From Methylococcaceae bacterium (lineage in GTDB: Bacteria; Pseudomonadota; Gammaproteobacteria; Methylococcales; UBA1147): a DNA stretch of 8,282 nucleotides. The stretch lies in the NCBI GenBank assembly GCA_022616595.1, contig JAKEEL010000219.1:1-8282 (forward strand). Reading direction: 5' to 3'. Numbering within the stretch: position 1 is the stretch's first letter; every line of letters starts with the position of its first letter. Shown piece after piece: positions 1 through 6,600 of the stretch. The notes beneath the pieces were generated by a model. It was not told the DNA's origin. It made no database searches and was given only the letters and a program-made list of their open reading frames with translations. The translations under genes and the position numbers were made by a program.

Positions 1-488
1 ATCCCCAGGGTGCGCATGTTATGCACCCGGTCCGCAAGCTTTACCATGATTACCCGGAGATCGCGCGCCATGGCAAGAAACATCTTGCGGACGTTTTCGG
101 CCTGTGCCTCGTCTCTGGATTTGCAATCCAACTGGGTCAGCTTGCTGACGCCATCGACGAGGTCCGCTACCGATTCTCCGAAACGCTCGAAGATCATTTC
201 CTTGGTGACCTCGGTATCCTCGATCACATCGTGAAGAATCCCCGCCATGATTGCATTGGCGTCCATGCGCAGTTCCGCGAGTATCAAGGCAACCGAAAGC
301 GGATGACAGATATAGGCTTCTCCGCTGAGCCGATATTGGTTCGCGTGAGCCATCGCGCCGAGATGGTAGGCTTCGATTACCTTGTCGATCTGATCCCGGT
401 CCAGGTAGGTATTCAATACAGCCGAAAGCTGCCGAACCAGCTGTTCCTGCGGTAATTCGGTTTCAGTTTTGGTCGCAAGATCGGTCAT
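1..488 (-). CDS. spoT: SpoT/Rsh bifunctional (p)ppGpp hydrolase/synthetase, N-terminal part (runs off the left edge)
   Basis: Controls the alarmone (p)ppGpp in the stringent response; the visible 162 residues are the N-terminal HD hydrolase domain, acting in the cytoplasm. Reading the minus strand from the ATG at 488 gives YICHPLSVA (His62), the HDVIED motif at 86-91, a GVSKLTQL segment near 113-120, AQAENVRKM near 128-136 and KLADRVHNMRTLG at 150-162. By analogy with characterised Rsh proteins, His62, His86, Asp87 and Asp153 form the Mn-dependent hydrolase site. All are intact, so this is a SpoT-type enzyme and not a hydrolase-dead RelA. The synthetase, TGS and ACT domains lie outside the window. 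The ATG at 488 is the only ATG or GTG in the open frame upstream; its ribosome binding site is weak (a GAG about 5 bases before it). It lies downstream of rpoZ on the same strand, the usual gammaproteobacterial order, but with a 141-base gap. Identification is firm. Confidence 0.96.
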   Translation of the reverse strand, partial: MTDLATKTETELPQEQLVRQLSAVLNTYLDRDQIDKVIEAYHLGAMAHANQYRLSGEAYICHPLSVALILAELRMDANAIMAGILHDVIEDTEVTKEMIFERFGESVADLVDGVSKLTQLDCKSRDEAQAENVRKMFLAMARDLRVIMVKLADRVHNMRTLG

Positions 489-500
489 GTATCTCAAGAG

Positions 501-521
501 CGCGGAACCTGAAGGTCCGCG
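501..521 (-). promoter_or_regulatory. Hairpin in the spoT leader
   Basis: An inverted repeat pairs 501-505 and 507-509 with 514-521 around a four-base loop (510-513), giving eight mostly G-C pairs with one bulged base at 506. It ends 13 bases before the spoT start codon. No T run follows it on either strand, so it is not a standard intrinsic terminator. It could influence spoT translation or be an RNA-processing or stability element between rpoZ and spoT. The structure is seen; the role is a guess. Confidence 0.4.
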
Positions 522-629
522 TCCTCCGGAATTGATTGGACAATCAGACTGTTTTCATCAAACCCCTATCGCTTCCCATCGCACTGCGCCGTCGCGGGAA
601 TCACCGAATCGCCGCCTCGGAATGATCGA

Positions 630-905
630 TCACTCTTCGGCGAGCGGCAGTTCGACGGCTACAACTTCCCGGGGGCTTTCGGGAACTGCTTCGGGAACCT
701 TTCTGGCCGGTTTGTTGTAACGATCCATGGTAATCAGACCGTCGGCAATCTCACGCAAGGCCACGACCGTCGCTTTGTCCCTTTCCCACTCGACTTTTGC
801 ATCCTTGCCCTGGCTGAGTTCCCGGGCTCGTTTGGTCGCCAACAACACCAATTCAAAGCGGTTTTCCACATTCGCCAGACAGTCTTCAACCGTTACTCTT
901 GCCAT
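630..905 (-). CDS. rpoZ: DNA-directed RNA polymerase subunit omega
   Basis: The small omega subunit aids folding and assembly of the beta' subunit into RNA polymerase and, in proteobacteria, forms part of a (p)ppGpp binding site on the enzyme. The 91-residue product starts MARVTVEDCL and carries the family core VENRFELVLLATKRAREL and DKATVVALREIADG, followed by a variable acidic tail ending LPLAEE. Length is normal for the family. I start at the ATG at 905, not the TTG one codon upstream, because omega proteins begin MARVTVEDCL and because an AGAGGA Shine-Dalgarno sequence (914-919) lies 8 bases before this ATG. It is followed by spoT on the same strand. The usual upstream neighbour gmk is missing: the next gene is a divergent rubrerythrin, and a candidate promoter lies at 1008-1036. 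The identification is secure. Confidence 0.97.
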   Translation of the reverse strand: MARVTVEDCLANVENRFELVLLATKRARELSQGKDAKVEWERDKATVVALREIADGLITMDRYNKPARKVPEAVPESPREVVAVELPLAEE

Positions 906-913
906 CAATACAA

Positions 914-919
914 TCCTCT
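914..919 (-). promoter_or_regulatory. Ribosome binding site of rpoZ
   Basis: The minus strand reads AGAGGA, ending 8 bases before the ATG at 905. It settles the start at 905 over the in-frame TTG at 908. Confidence 0.7.
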
Positions 920-1007
920 AAATTACTGAAAAACCAACTTACCTTATGGGAGGATAAAGTAAATCAGCTGGACGCCCCGCGGCCGCTCAGCACCCGGCCT
1001 GGTTCGG

Positions 1008-1036
1008 ATTGTACTCTCGTTTTCCAAGCGGGCCAA
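1008..1036 (-). promoter_or_regulatory. Candidate sigma-70 promoter of rpoZ-spoT
   Basis: On the minus strand a -35 element TTGGCC (1031-1036, four of six matches to consensus) is followed after 17 bases by a -10 element TACAAT (1008-1013, five of six). Transcription would begin near 1001 and give a leader of about 95 bases before rpoZ, which includes a short GC-rich inverted repeat (GGCCG at 981-985 with CGGCC at 995-999). Spacing and position fit a promoter for rpoZ, which would be needed because no gmk gene lies upstream. Judged by eye only. Confidence 0.45.
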
Positions 1037-1117
1037 GCCGCCGCACGTGAACAGGAAGTCCGTCTATTGACGGAGAATCCGGAAAACTTGGATCGGTTCC
1101 AGTTTGGCACGGGTTAT

Positions 1118-1126
1118 TGGTATGAT
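1118..1126 (+). promoter_or_regulatory. Candidate extended -10 promoter for the rubrerythrin operon
   Basis: The plus strand reads TGGTATGAT, an extended -10 element (TGN followed by TATGAT, five of six matches to TATAAT). No good -35 lies 16 to 18 bases upstream, which extended -10 promoters can tolerate. Transcription would start near 1133, giving a leader of about 69 bases before the ATG at 1202. I saw no convincing OxyR, PerR or Fur operator around it. Confidence 0.45.
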
Positions 1127-1136
1127 AAAATCCAGC

Positions 1137-1160
1137 ATCAGCCCGAAAATCCTTGCTGAT
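1137..1160 (+). repeat. Inverted repeat in the rubrerythrin 5' leader
   Basis: ATCAGC (1137-1142) and GCTGAT (1155-1160) are perfect complements around a 12-base loop. If transcription starts near 1133, this would fold at the very 5' end of the message and might stabilise it or act as an operator. A six-base stem with this loop can also arise by chance. Confidence 0.3.
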
Positions 1161-1189
1161 CTAAAGATAACTGAATCCCTGAATTTTGG

Positions 1190-1196
1190 AAGGAGG
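1190..1196 (+). promoter_or_regulatory. Strong ribosome binding site of the rubrerythrin gene
   Basis: AAGGAGG lies 5 bases before the ATG at 1202. It is nearly perfectly complementary to the 16S rRNA 3' end and is the strongest such site in the window, suggesting high expression. Confidence 0.85.
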
Positions 1197-1201
1197 AAAC
1201 C

Positions 1202-1621
1202 ATGTCGCTAAAAGGCACCAAGACCGAAGAAAATTTGAAAGCCGCGTTTGCCGGTGAATCCCAGGCCAACCGCCGTTATCTGTATTTCGCTCAGAAAGCC
1301 GACGTTGAAGGGTACAATGACGTTTCAGCGGTATTTCGCTCCACCGCCGAGGGTGAGACGGGCCATGCTCATGGTCATCTGGAATACCTGGAACAAGTCG
1401 GCGACCCGGCTACCGGCGCTCCAATCGGCACCACTCAATTGAACCTCAAGGCCGCGATTGCCGGCGAAACATACGAGTATACGGACATGTATCCCGGAAT
1501 GGCGAAAACCGCGCGCGCCGAAGGCTTCGGTGAAATTGCCGATTGGTTCGAAACCTTGGCGAAAGCAGAGCGTTCGCACGCCAATCGTTTCCAGAAAGCA
1601 CTCGATTCGCTCGAAGCTTGA
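1202..1621 (+). CDS. Rubrerythrin, diiron domain only (no rubredoxin domain)
   Basis: A ferritin-like four-helix-bundle diiron protein. Family members reduce hydrogen peroxide to water, or react with oxygen, in the cytoplasm. The 139-residue product shows the expected ligand pattern in two pseudo-symmetric halves: Glu19 in FAGES, Glu52 and His55 in GETGH, Glu89 and Glu92 in AGETYEY, and Glu123 and His126 in ERSH. The start at 1202 is fixed by the AAGGAGG site. The protein stops right after the diiron domain, so the C-terminal rubredoxin-type [Fe(SCys)4] domain of classical rubrerythrins (about 190 residues) is absent and there are no cysteines at all. It therefore needs an external electron donor; the Fe-S protein encoded 97 bases downstream is the obvious candidate, by inference. 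No terminator is seen after the gene. The family call is secure; the physiological substrate is not known. Confidence 0.93.
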   Translation: MSLKGTKTEENLKAAFAGESQANRRYLYFAQKADVEGYNDVSAVFRSTAEGETGHAHGHLEYLEQVGDPATGAPIGTTQLNLKAAIAGETYEYTDMYPGMAKTARAEGFGEIADWFETLAKAERSHANRFQKALDSLEA

Positions 1622-1718
1622 GTCCGCAAAGCAGCGAAAAGGGTTGGAATGGGTACGCATAGCCGCTTGGTGAATTCCCTGATCCACTCGATCATACCCT
1701 ATTCGATGAAACACTGAG

Positions 1719-3068
1719 ATGGCGCATGATCTGAACTCGCAGCGCGAAGGGAGCCTCGATGCGCCGAGCCGGAACCCGATCGACTGGCGATCGCCGGATT
1801 TCTACGATGAAGCCGCGCTTCATCAGGAAATGGAGCGCGTTTTCGATATCTGCCACGGGTGCCGCCGTTGCGTGAATCTGTGCAACGCCTTTCCGACTCT
1901 GTTCGATCTGGTCGATGAATCCGAGACCCTCGAGGTGGATGGCGTAGACAAGGCGGATTATCCGCGGGTTGCCGATCAGTGTTATCTTTGCGACCTGTGT
2001 TTCATGACCAAATGCCCCTACGTGCCTCCACATCCCTGGGGAGTCGATTTCCCGCATCTGATGCTGCGGGCCAAAGCGGTAAAACACACAAAAGGCAAAA
2101 GCCGGATCCGCGACCGGCTGCTTAGCTCCAATGAAAGTCTCGGCAAATTCGCCGGGATACCGATTGTCGCAGAGACGATCAATGCCGCCGCCCGGAATGC
2201 GACGGGACGTCTTATTCTGGAGAAAACGCTCGGAATCCATCCCGAGGCGCATGTTCCGGTCTATGCTCGAAAGACCTTGCGCAAACGGGTTGCGAACGCC
2301 GAATCAAACGAATCGGAGCCCGGGGTTGGGCCGGAAACAAGTGCACGGGTCGCACTTTTTGTGACTTGTTACGGAAATTACAACGAACCGCAGCTGGTCG
2401 AGGATCTGATCGCGGTATTCAGGCATAACCGAATCCGCATCACGCTGAGCGCGAAGGAGAAATGCTGCGGTATGCCGAAACTGGAACTCGGTGATCTCGA
2501 TTCGGTGGCGAAGGCCAAGGAATTCAATATCCCGGAACTCAAGCGACTGATCGATGAAGGATTCGACATCATCGCTCCGGTGCCTTCCTGTGTTTTGATG
2601 TTCAAGCAGGAGATCCCGCTCCTGTTTCCGGATGATCAAGATGTTCAGGCGATCAAAACCCGCATATTCGATCCCTTTGAATACCTGATGCTGCGGCACA
2701 AGGAAGGGAATCTGGACACCTGTTTCAAAAACCCGCTGGGCAGGGTCGCCTACCACGTCCCCTGCCATCAGCGAGTTCAGAATATCGGGCTTAAGACCCG
2801 GGATGTGCTGGCGCTCGTGCCGGGAACCTCCATTGAAGTAATCGATCGCTGTTCCGGACACGATGGAAGCTATGGATTGAAAAGCGAAACCCACGAGATC
2901 GCGAGGAAGATTTGCCGGCCCGTGGCCAGCAAAATACAACAGAGTCAACCCGATCACTTCGTTAGCGATTGTCCCTTGGCGATACGCCATATCGAAGTCT
3001 GCTTGGGCGAGGACCGCCCGCCCGGGAGAAGCCCCTTCACGCTGCTGCGTTATGCCTACGGGATTTGA
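1719..3068 (+). CDS. Heterodisulfide reductase/GlpC-type Fe-S oxidoreductase
   Basis: A soluble 449-residue electron-transfer protein of the HdrD/GlpC/GlcF superfamily. Residues 45-55 (CHGCRRCVNLC) and 88-99 (CYLCDLCFMTKC, then Pro100) are two 4Fe-4S motifs. The C-terminal half carries two cysteine-rich CCG-type domains: Cys217, Cys249-Cys250-Gly251 and Cys291, then Cys349, Cys378 (CSG instead of CCG) and Cys418. In both, the closing CxxC of the classical pattern is reduced to one cysteine, and the second domain also lacks one of the CC pair, so cofactor binding there may differ. No signal peptide or membrane segment is seen. The ATG at 1719 is the first possible start, since an in-frame TGA lies at 1707; its ribosome binding site is weak. 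The gene follows rubrerythrin by 97 bases with no terminator and is one base from the DUF3501 gene. I infer a role as electron donor or partner to rubrerythrin. It is not glpC in the glycerol sense: no glpA or glpB is nearby. Confidence 0.88.
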   Translation: MAHDLNSQREGSLDAPSRNPIDWRSPDFYDEAALHQEMERVFDICHGCRRCVNLCNAFPTLFDLVDESETLEVDGVDKADYPRVADQCYLCDLCFMTKCPYVPPHPWGVDFPHLMLRAKAVKHTKGKSRIRDRLLSSNESLGKFAGIPIVAETINAAARNATGRLILEKTLGIHPEAHVPVYARKTLRKRVANAESNESEPGVGPETSARVALFVTCYGNYNEPQLVEDLIAVFRHNRIRITLSAKEKCCGMPKLELGDLDSVAKAKEFNIPELKRLIDEGFDIIAPVPSCVLMFKQEIPLLFPDDQDVQAIKTRIFDPFEYLMLRHKEGNLDTCFKNPLGRVAYHVPCHQRVQNIGLKTRDVLALVPGTSIEVIDRCSGHDGSYGLKSETHEIARKICRPVASKIQQSQPDHFVSDCPLAIRHIEVCLGEDRPPGRSPFTLLRYAYGI

Positions 3069-3069
3069 C

Positions 3070-3651
3070 ATGCGGAAGTTGACCCGTGAAGACCTGTATT
3101 CGCTCGAACAATATGCCGAAATGCGCCAAGATTTCCGCAGCCTGGCCATGGCGCATAAAAAGAACCGGCAACTCGCGATCGGACCGAATGCCACCCTGTA
3201 CTTCGAAGACCGCCTCACGATCCATTATCAAATCCAGGAAATGCTCAGAATCGAACGCATCTTCGAGAAACCAGGTATCGAGGCGGAACTCAAGGCCTAT
3301 AACCCCTTGATACCGGACGGCGCCAACCTGAAAGCAACCTTCATGATCGAATTCGACGATCCGATCGAACGGCGGCAGCAATTGAAACGGATGCTTGGAA
3401 TAGAAGACCGCGTATGGCTCCAGGTGCACGGCCATGAACCGGTCACCGCGATTGCCGACGAGGACCTCGAACGCACCACGGAAGAGACGACCTCGACGGT
3501 CCATTTCCTGCGCTTCGAACTGAGCCCGGACATGATCGGGTCGCTCAAGCAGGGGGCTGGAATGCGGGCCGGTATCGACCATCCGGCTTATTTGCAGGTT
3601 GTGGAGACGCCCGAGAACATTCGTGAGTCTTTGCTCAGGGATTTAATCTAA
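3070..3651 (+). CDS. DUF3501 family protein of unknown function
   Basis: A 193-residue soluble protein starting MRKLTREDLYSLEQYAEMR, which I recognise as the DUF3501 family that recurs next to rubrerythrin and HdrD-like Fe-S genes. Visible features are an AIGPNATLYFEDRLT stretch (36-50), QIQEMLRIERIFE (54-66), a DGANLKATF block (83-91), HGHEP (120-124), TVHFLRFE (143-150) and GIDHPAY (168-174). There are no cysteines, so it cannot itself carry an Fe-S cluster through cysteine. Several His and Glu residues could bind metal, but that is a guess. I chose the ATG at 3070, one base after the upstream stop, because the family begins MRKLTRED and a weak GGGA lies before it. An in-frame ATG at 3052 would add six residues and overlap the Fe-S gene, but lacks a ribosome binding site. 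The tight spacing suggests translational coupling with the Fe-S protein. It ends 27 bases from a convergent gene, with no visible terminator. Confidence 0.85.
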   Translation: MRKLTREDLYSLEQYAEMRQDFRSLAMAHKKNRQLAIGPNATLYFEDRLTIHYQIQEMLRIERIFEKPGIEAELKAYNPLIPDGANLKATFMIEFDDPIERRQQLKRMLGIEDRVWLQVHGHEPVTAIADEDLERTTEETTSTVHFLRFELSPDMIGSLKQGAGMRAGIDHPAYLQVVETPENIRESLLRDLI

Positions 3652-3678
3652 AACTAATACAGCCCGACAAAAGCCAAT

Positions 3679-6600
3679 TCAAAGTCTTGCGAGTTGCGGA
3701 ACGCTTGCCTCGGCCGGCCTTTTCAGGCTCGGATTGATCAGCGGAGCCAAGCGGTTCAACATGGTGACCGGTAAGGCACTCGTGAAAGTATAATTCCCGG
3801 CCTTTTTCCCGGCTACAAACGCAGTCAGCGCGCCAAAAAAGCGGTCGCCCAGATAAAACACGAAAGTGGCCGTCCGGTTGACCGCGGTGGACGAAATCAA
3901 ATACCCGCCGCGCCCGAATTTTTTTATGCGATTGTCTCCGGATCCAGTCTTCCCGCCGACCGGGATGGGAGCCCCGTCCGAGTATTTATACACGCCGCTG
4001 ACCCGCCGCGCGGTTCCCCGTTCGACCACCAATGCCAACAAGTCCCGCGCCTTTTTCGCGACGATCGGCGCCAAAACCCGTTCACCCGGCAACTCGATCC
4101 TGCGAAAATCGGTATGGTAGGGAGTACTCTTTCCGATCACCATACGCTTGATGATCACTTCGGGCTGCCTGACCCCGTCGTTCACCAATATACTCATCAA
4201 TTCGGCGAGAGCCGCGGGCCGATCGCTGGAACTGCCGATCGCGGTCGCGTAGGATGGCACGAGTTGCTCGAAAGGATAACCCAGGCGTTTCCAGTATATC
4301 GTCATGCGCGCGAAAGCATCCCGTTCGATCTTGATTCGAAGATGTCGTTTCTGTGCGCCGCTGTTGCGTTTACCGCGAAACAGCCAGCCATACGATTGTT
4401 CGGCAATCGGAATTCCGGCGTCGACCAATTCCGCGCGGGACAGTTCGGGCTGGCTCGCGATTTTCCCCGCGGCCCATACCTCCATCGGATGTTTCCTGAG
4501 CAAATAAGCGTAGTCCGCGAGCGTGTATTCCGGACGTTTGTATTTATCGACCAAATCCGCGATCTGCTTTGTGTCGAGACGCACGGAAAATGAATTCAAC
4601 CACTTGGAAAAGTCGTAGCCGTCTCCGTCCTGATGCCAGGCGAAAAATACCATGGCCAGATGGTCTGCGGATTCAACCCTTTTCCCCAGAAAACGAGCAA
4701 CGATCTCGCGTTCGGGCAGGCCGCGGTACCTCCGGTGGTACTTATCCAGAAAAAGTTTTATTTCGTAATGCGCGCTCTCGACCAGAAATTCCCGTCTCAG
4801 GGGATGTTTGGTATTTTCCAACAGTGCTTTCGCGTCATACGGCAGGCGAGCCGAATGATAGCGGACCAAGTCCCTCATCATTCGTATGTAAACCAAATTG
4901 GTCGAATGAATCGTGGCTTCCCGGACGGTCAATCGGCGTCCATTGTCATCTTTGTTAAAGTTTCCGAAGCTGTGCAGCCCTCCCCCGGTAAAAAATTGTT
5001 CGCCAGGATTCGCGGAATAGGTTCGCTCGAGTGCGGCGTCCAGGAATTGATCGACCGACTGCTTCGGCGCACGGATCAGTTCCTCGAGGGTCCACAGCGT
5101 GATCGGATCGAGTTTTTGGTCATTCAGTTCTTTCAGTTCCTTGACCGGCAATCCGGCATATTCCTGGAACAGGGAATAGACCACATCGAGGTAATGGACC
5201 AGGGTACGCAGCTTCGCGGTACTGCCGAGGTCCAGCTTCATATCGCTGTTGATATCGAAGGGTTGCTCGTGGCTGTCCGCATGGACCCTGAGTTCATTGC
5301 CATACGGGGTCGATTCATACAACACAAAACTGTAGATCACTGCCGCCGGGTCACCGGATTCCAGCATCCGGGGCCCGATGAAGCCATTGCTCCGAACAAA
5401 GTCCGGGTCCTTCATTTGATACAGAAATTTACCGACTTTTGCTTGTAATTCAGAATCCAGGGTACTTTCCACCTGCATGTTGAGCCGGTCCAGATCATAA
5501 TATTCCGGTACCCCGAGCGTGCCGGCAAGATTCGAACGGACTGTATTGATCGCCTTGCGGCTCGTGTATTCCGGCAGCGACGGTGCATACTTGGCGGGTT
5601 TCAGCTTGACGCGCGTATCCAGCACAAGCCTCGCGAATGGCCAGGACAACACGCCGTGTTGGGCCATCAAGCGGACATAGCTGTTCACGCGCTGTTCCAG
5701 CGCATTGAAATCCTGAACCAGATAAAAACTCGGAGCCCTGACCGCGGCGAGCAGCAGAAGCACCTTTTTATAGACTTCGGCAGTCGCTTGATCGGTGTTC
5801 CGCGACATCAGGATTCCGGAGACATCGCTGAGATTCAGGCCAAACCAGACCTCGAGTCCTTTCGCAAGCCCATAGACTTCGCCATAACCCGGGGCGCCCG
5901 CGAGCGGGACCGTATTCACATAATCGAGTATGATTTCCTGACGGGCTTCGCGGGTATCCGCGCCCTCGATATAGACCCGGAGGCTCGCGGCGGTGATCTG
6001 CTTCAGTTTGTCAGTCACCGAACCGGTCCGGCCGCCCGCGGAGTAACGAAACTTTTCGAGCTGTGTCGCAAGCGTGCTTCCCCCTTCCACCCTGACCGGA
6101 AAGCCGAGCTTTCCCATCCCGTAGAGCAAAGCCGCTTTATAGAACCTGGGCCAATTCACAACCGGATTGCTTTGGAGCGCCTCGGGATTGATCAGTTCGC
6201 GGTCTTCGATAAAGGACAGGGAGTCGACGATCAGCGGCGGTATATCCCGGTAACTTTGAAAAATCTGGCGACCCTGCTTGGTATCGTAAATCGTGGCACC
6301 CGAGTGCTCACTGATTTGGAGACCGACGATCGATTCCTCGCGATAGGGCGGGGTGACGCCAAAGCTGGTCAATTCCAGCAGCCGGTCGGAAAAGCGGGTT
6401 TGCTGGGCGACTTCAAAACCTTCGGTGAGCAGGCGATTCTGGAAGTCGGGAATTCGCGTGTACCCACGGCTGACATTGAAGGGACCCGAAGACGGAAAAA
6501 CGATCGCTTCACTGGGCCCTTCGTTCAATTCGTAGGATAATTTTTCGGCGTAGTGCGTCAGGAACCAGGATTGTAGTGCCGAGATTCGGAACTCATACCA

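Noticed and set aside
21..455. Plus-strand open frame of 144 codons
   Set aside because: It is antisense to the spoT HD domain, whose motifs are clear on the minus strand.
533..546. Inverted repeat TGATTG/CAATCA as a terminator of rpoZ
   Set aside because: The stem is only five pairs with A/T-rich content and no T run follows it in the rpoZ direction.
1103..1122. Possible sigma-54 promoter (TTGGCAC followed by TTGG) before rubrerythrin
   Set aside because: The GG-to-GC spacing is wrong and the -12 GC is missing; the overlapping extended -10 sigma-70 element fits better.
899..1159. Plus-strand open frame of 86 codons upstream of rubrerythrin
   Set aside because: It overlaps the rpoZ start and both candidate promoters, lacks a ribosome binding site, and its product has a random composition with no recognisable family.
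2304..3218. Long minus-strand open frame (304 codons) opposite the Fe-S and DUF3501 genes
   Set aside because: It is antisense to two well-recognised genes, crosses their junction and shows no protein family; it is a by-product of codon bias.
3652..3678. Terminator between the convergent DUF3501 and penicillin-binding protein genes
   Set aside because: I looked for a hairpin with a T run in this 27-base gap and found none on either strand.
5656..6540. Long plus-strand open frame (294 codons) opposite the penicillin-binding protein
   Set aside because: It lies antisense to the conserved GT51 domain, has no ribosome binding site and no recognisable motif. The plus-strand frame at 4633-5448 is rejected for the same reason.
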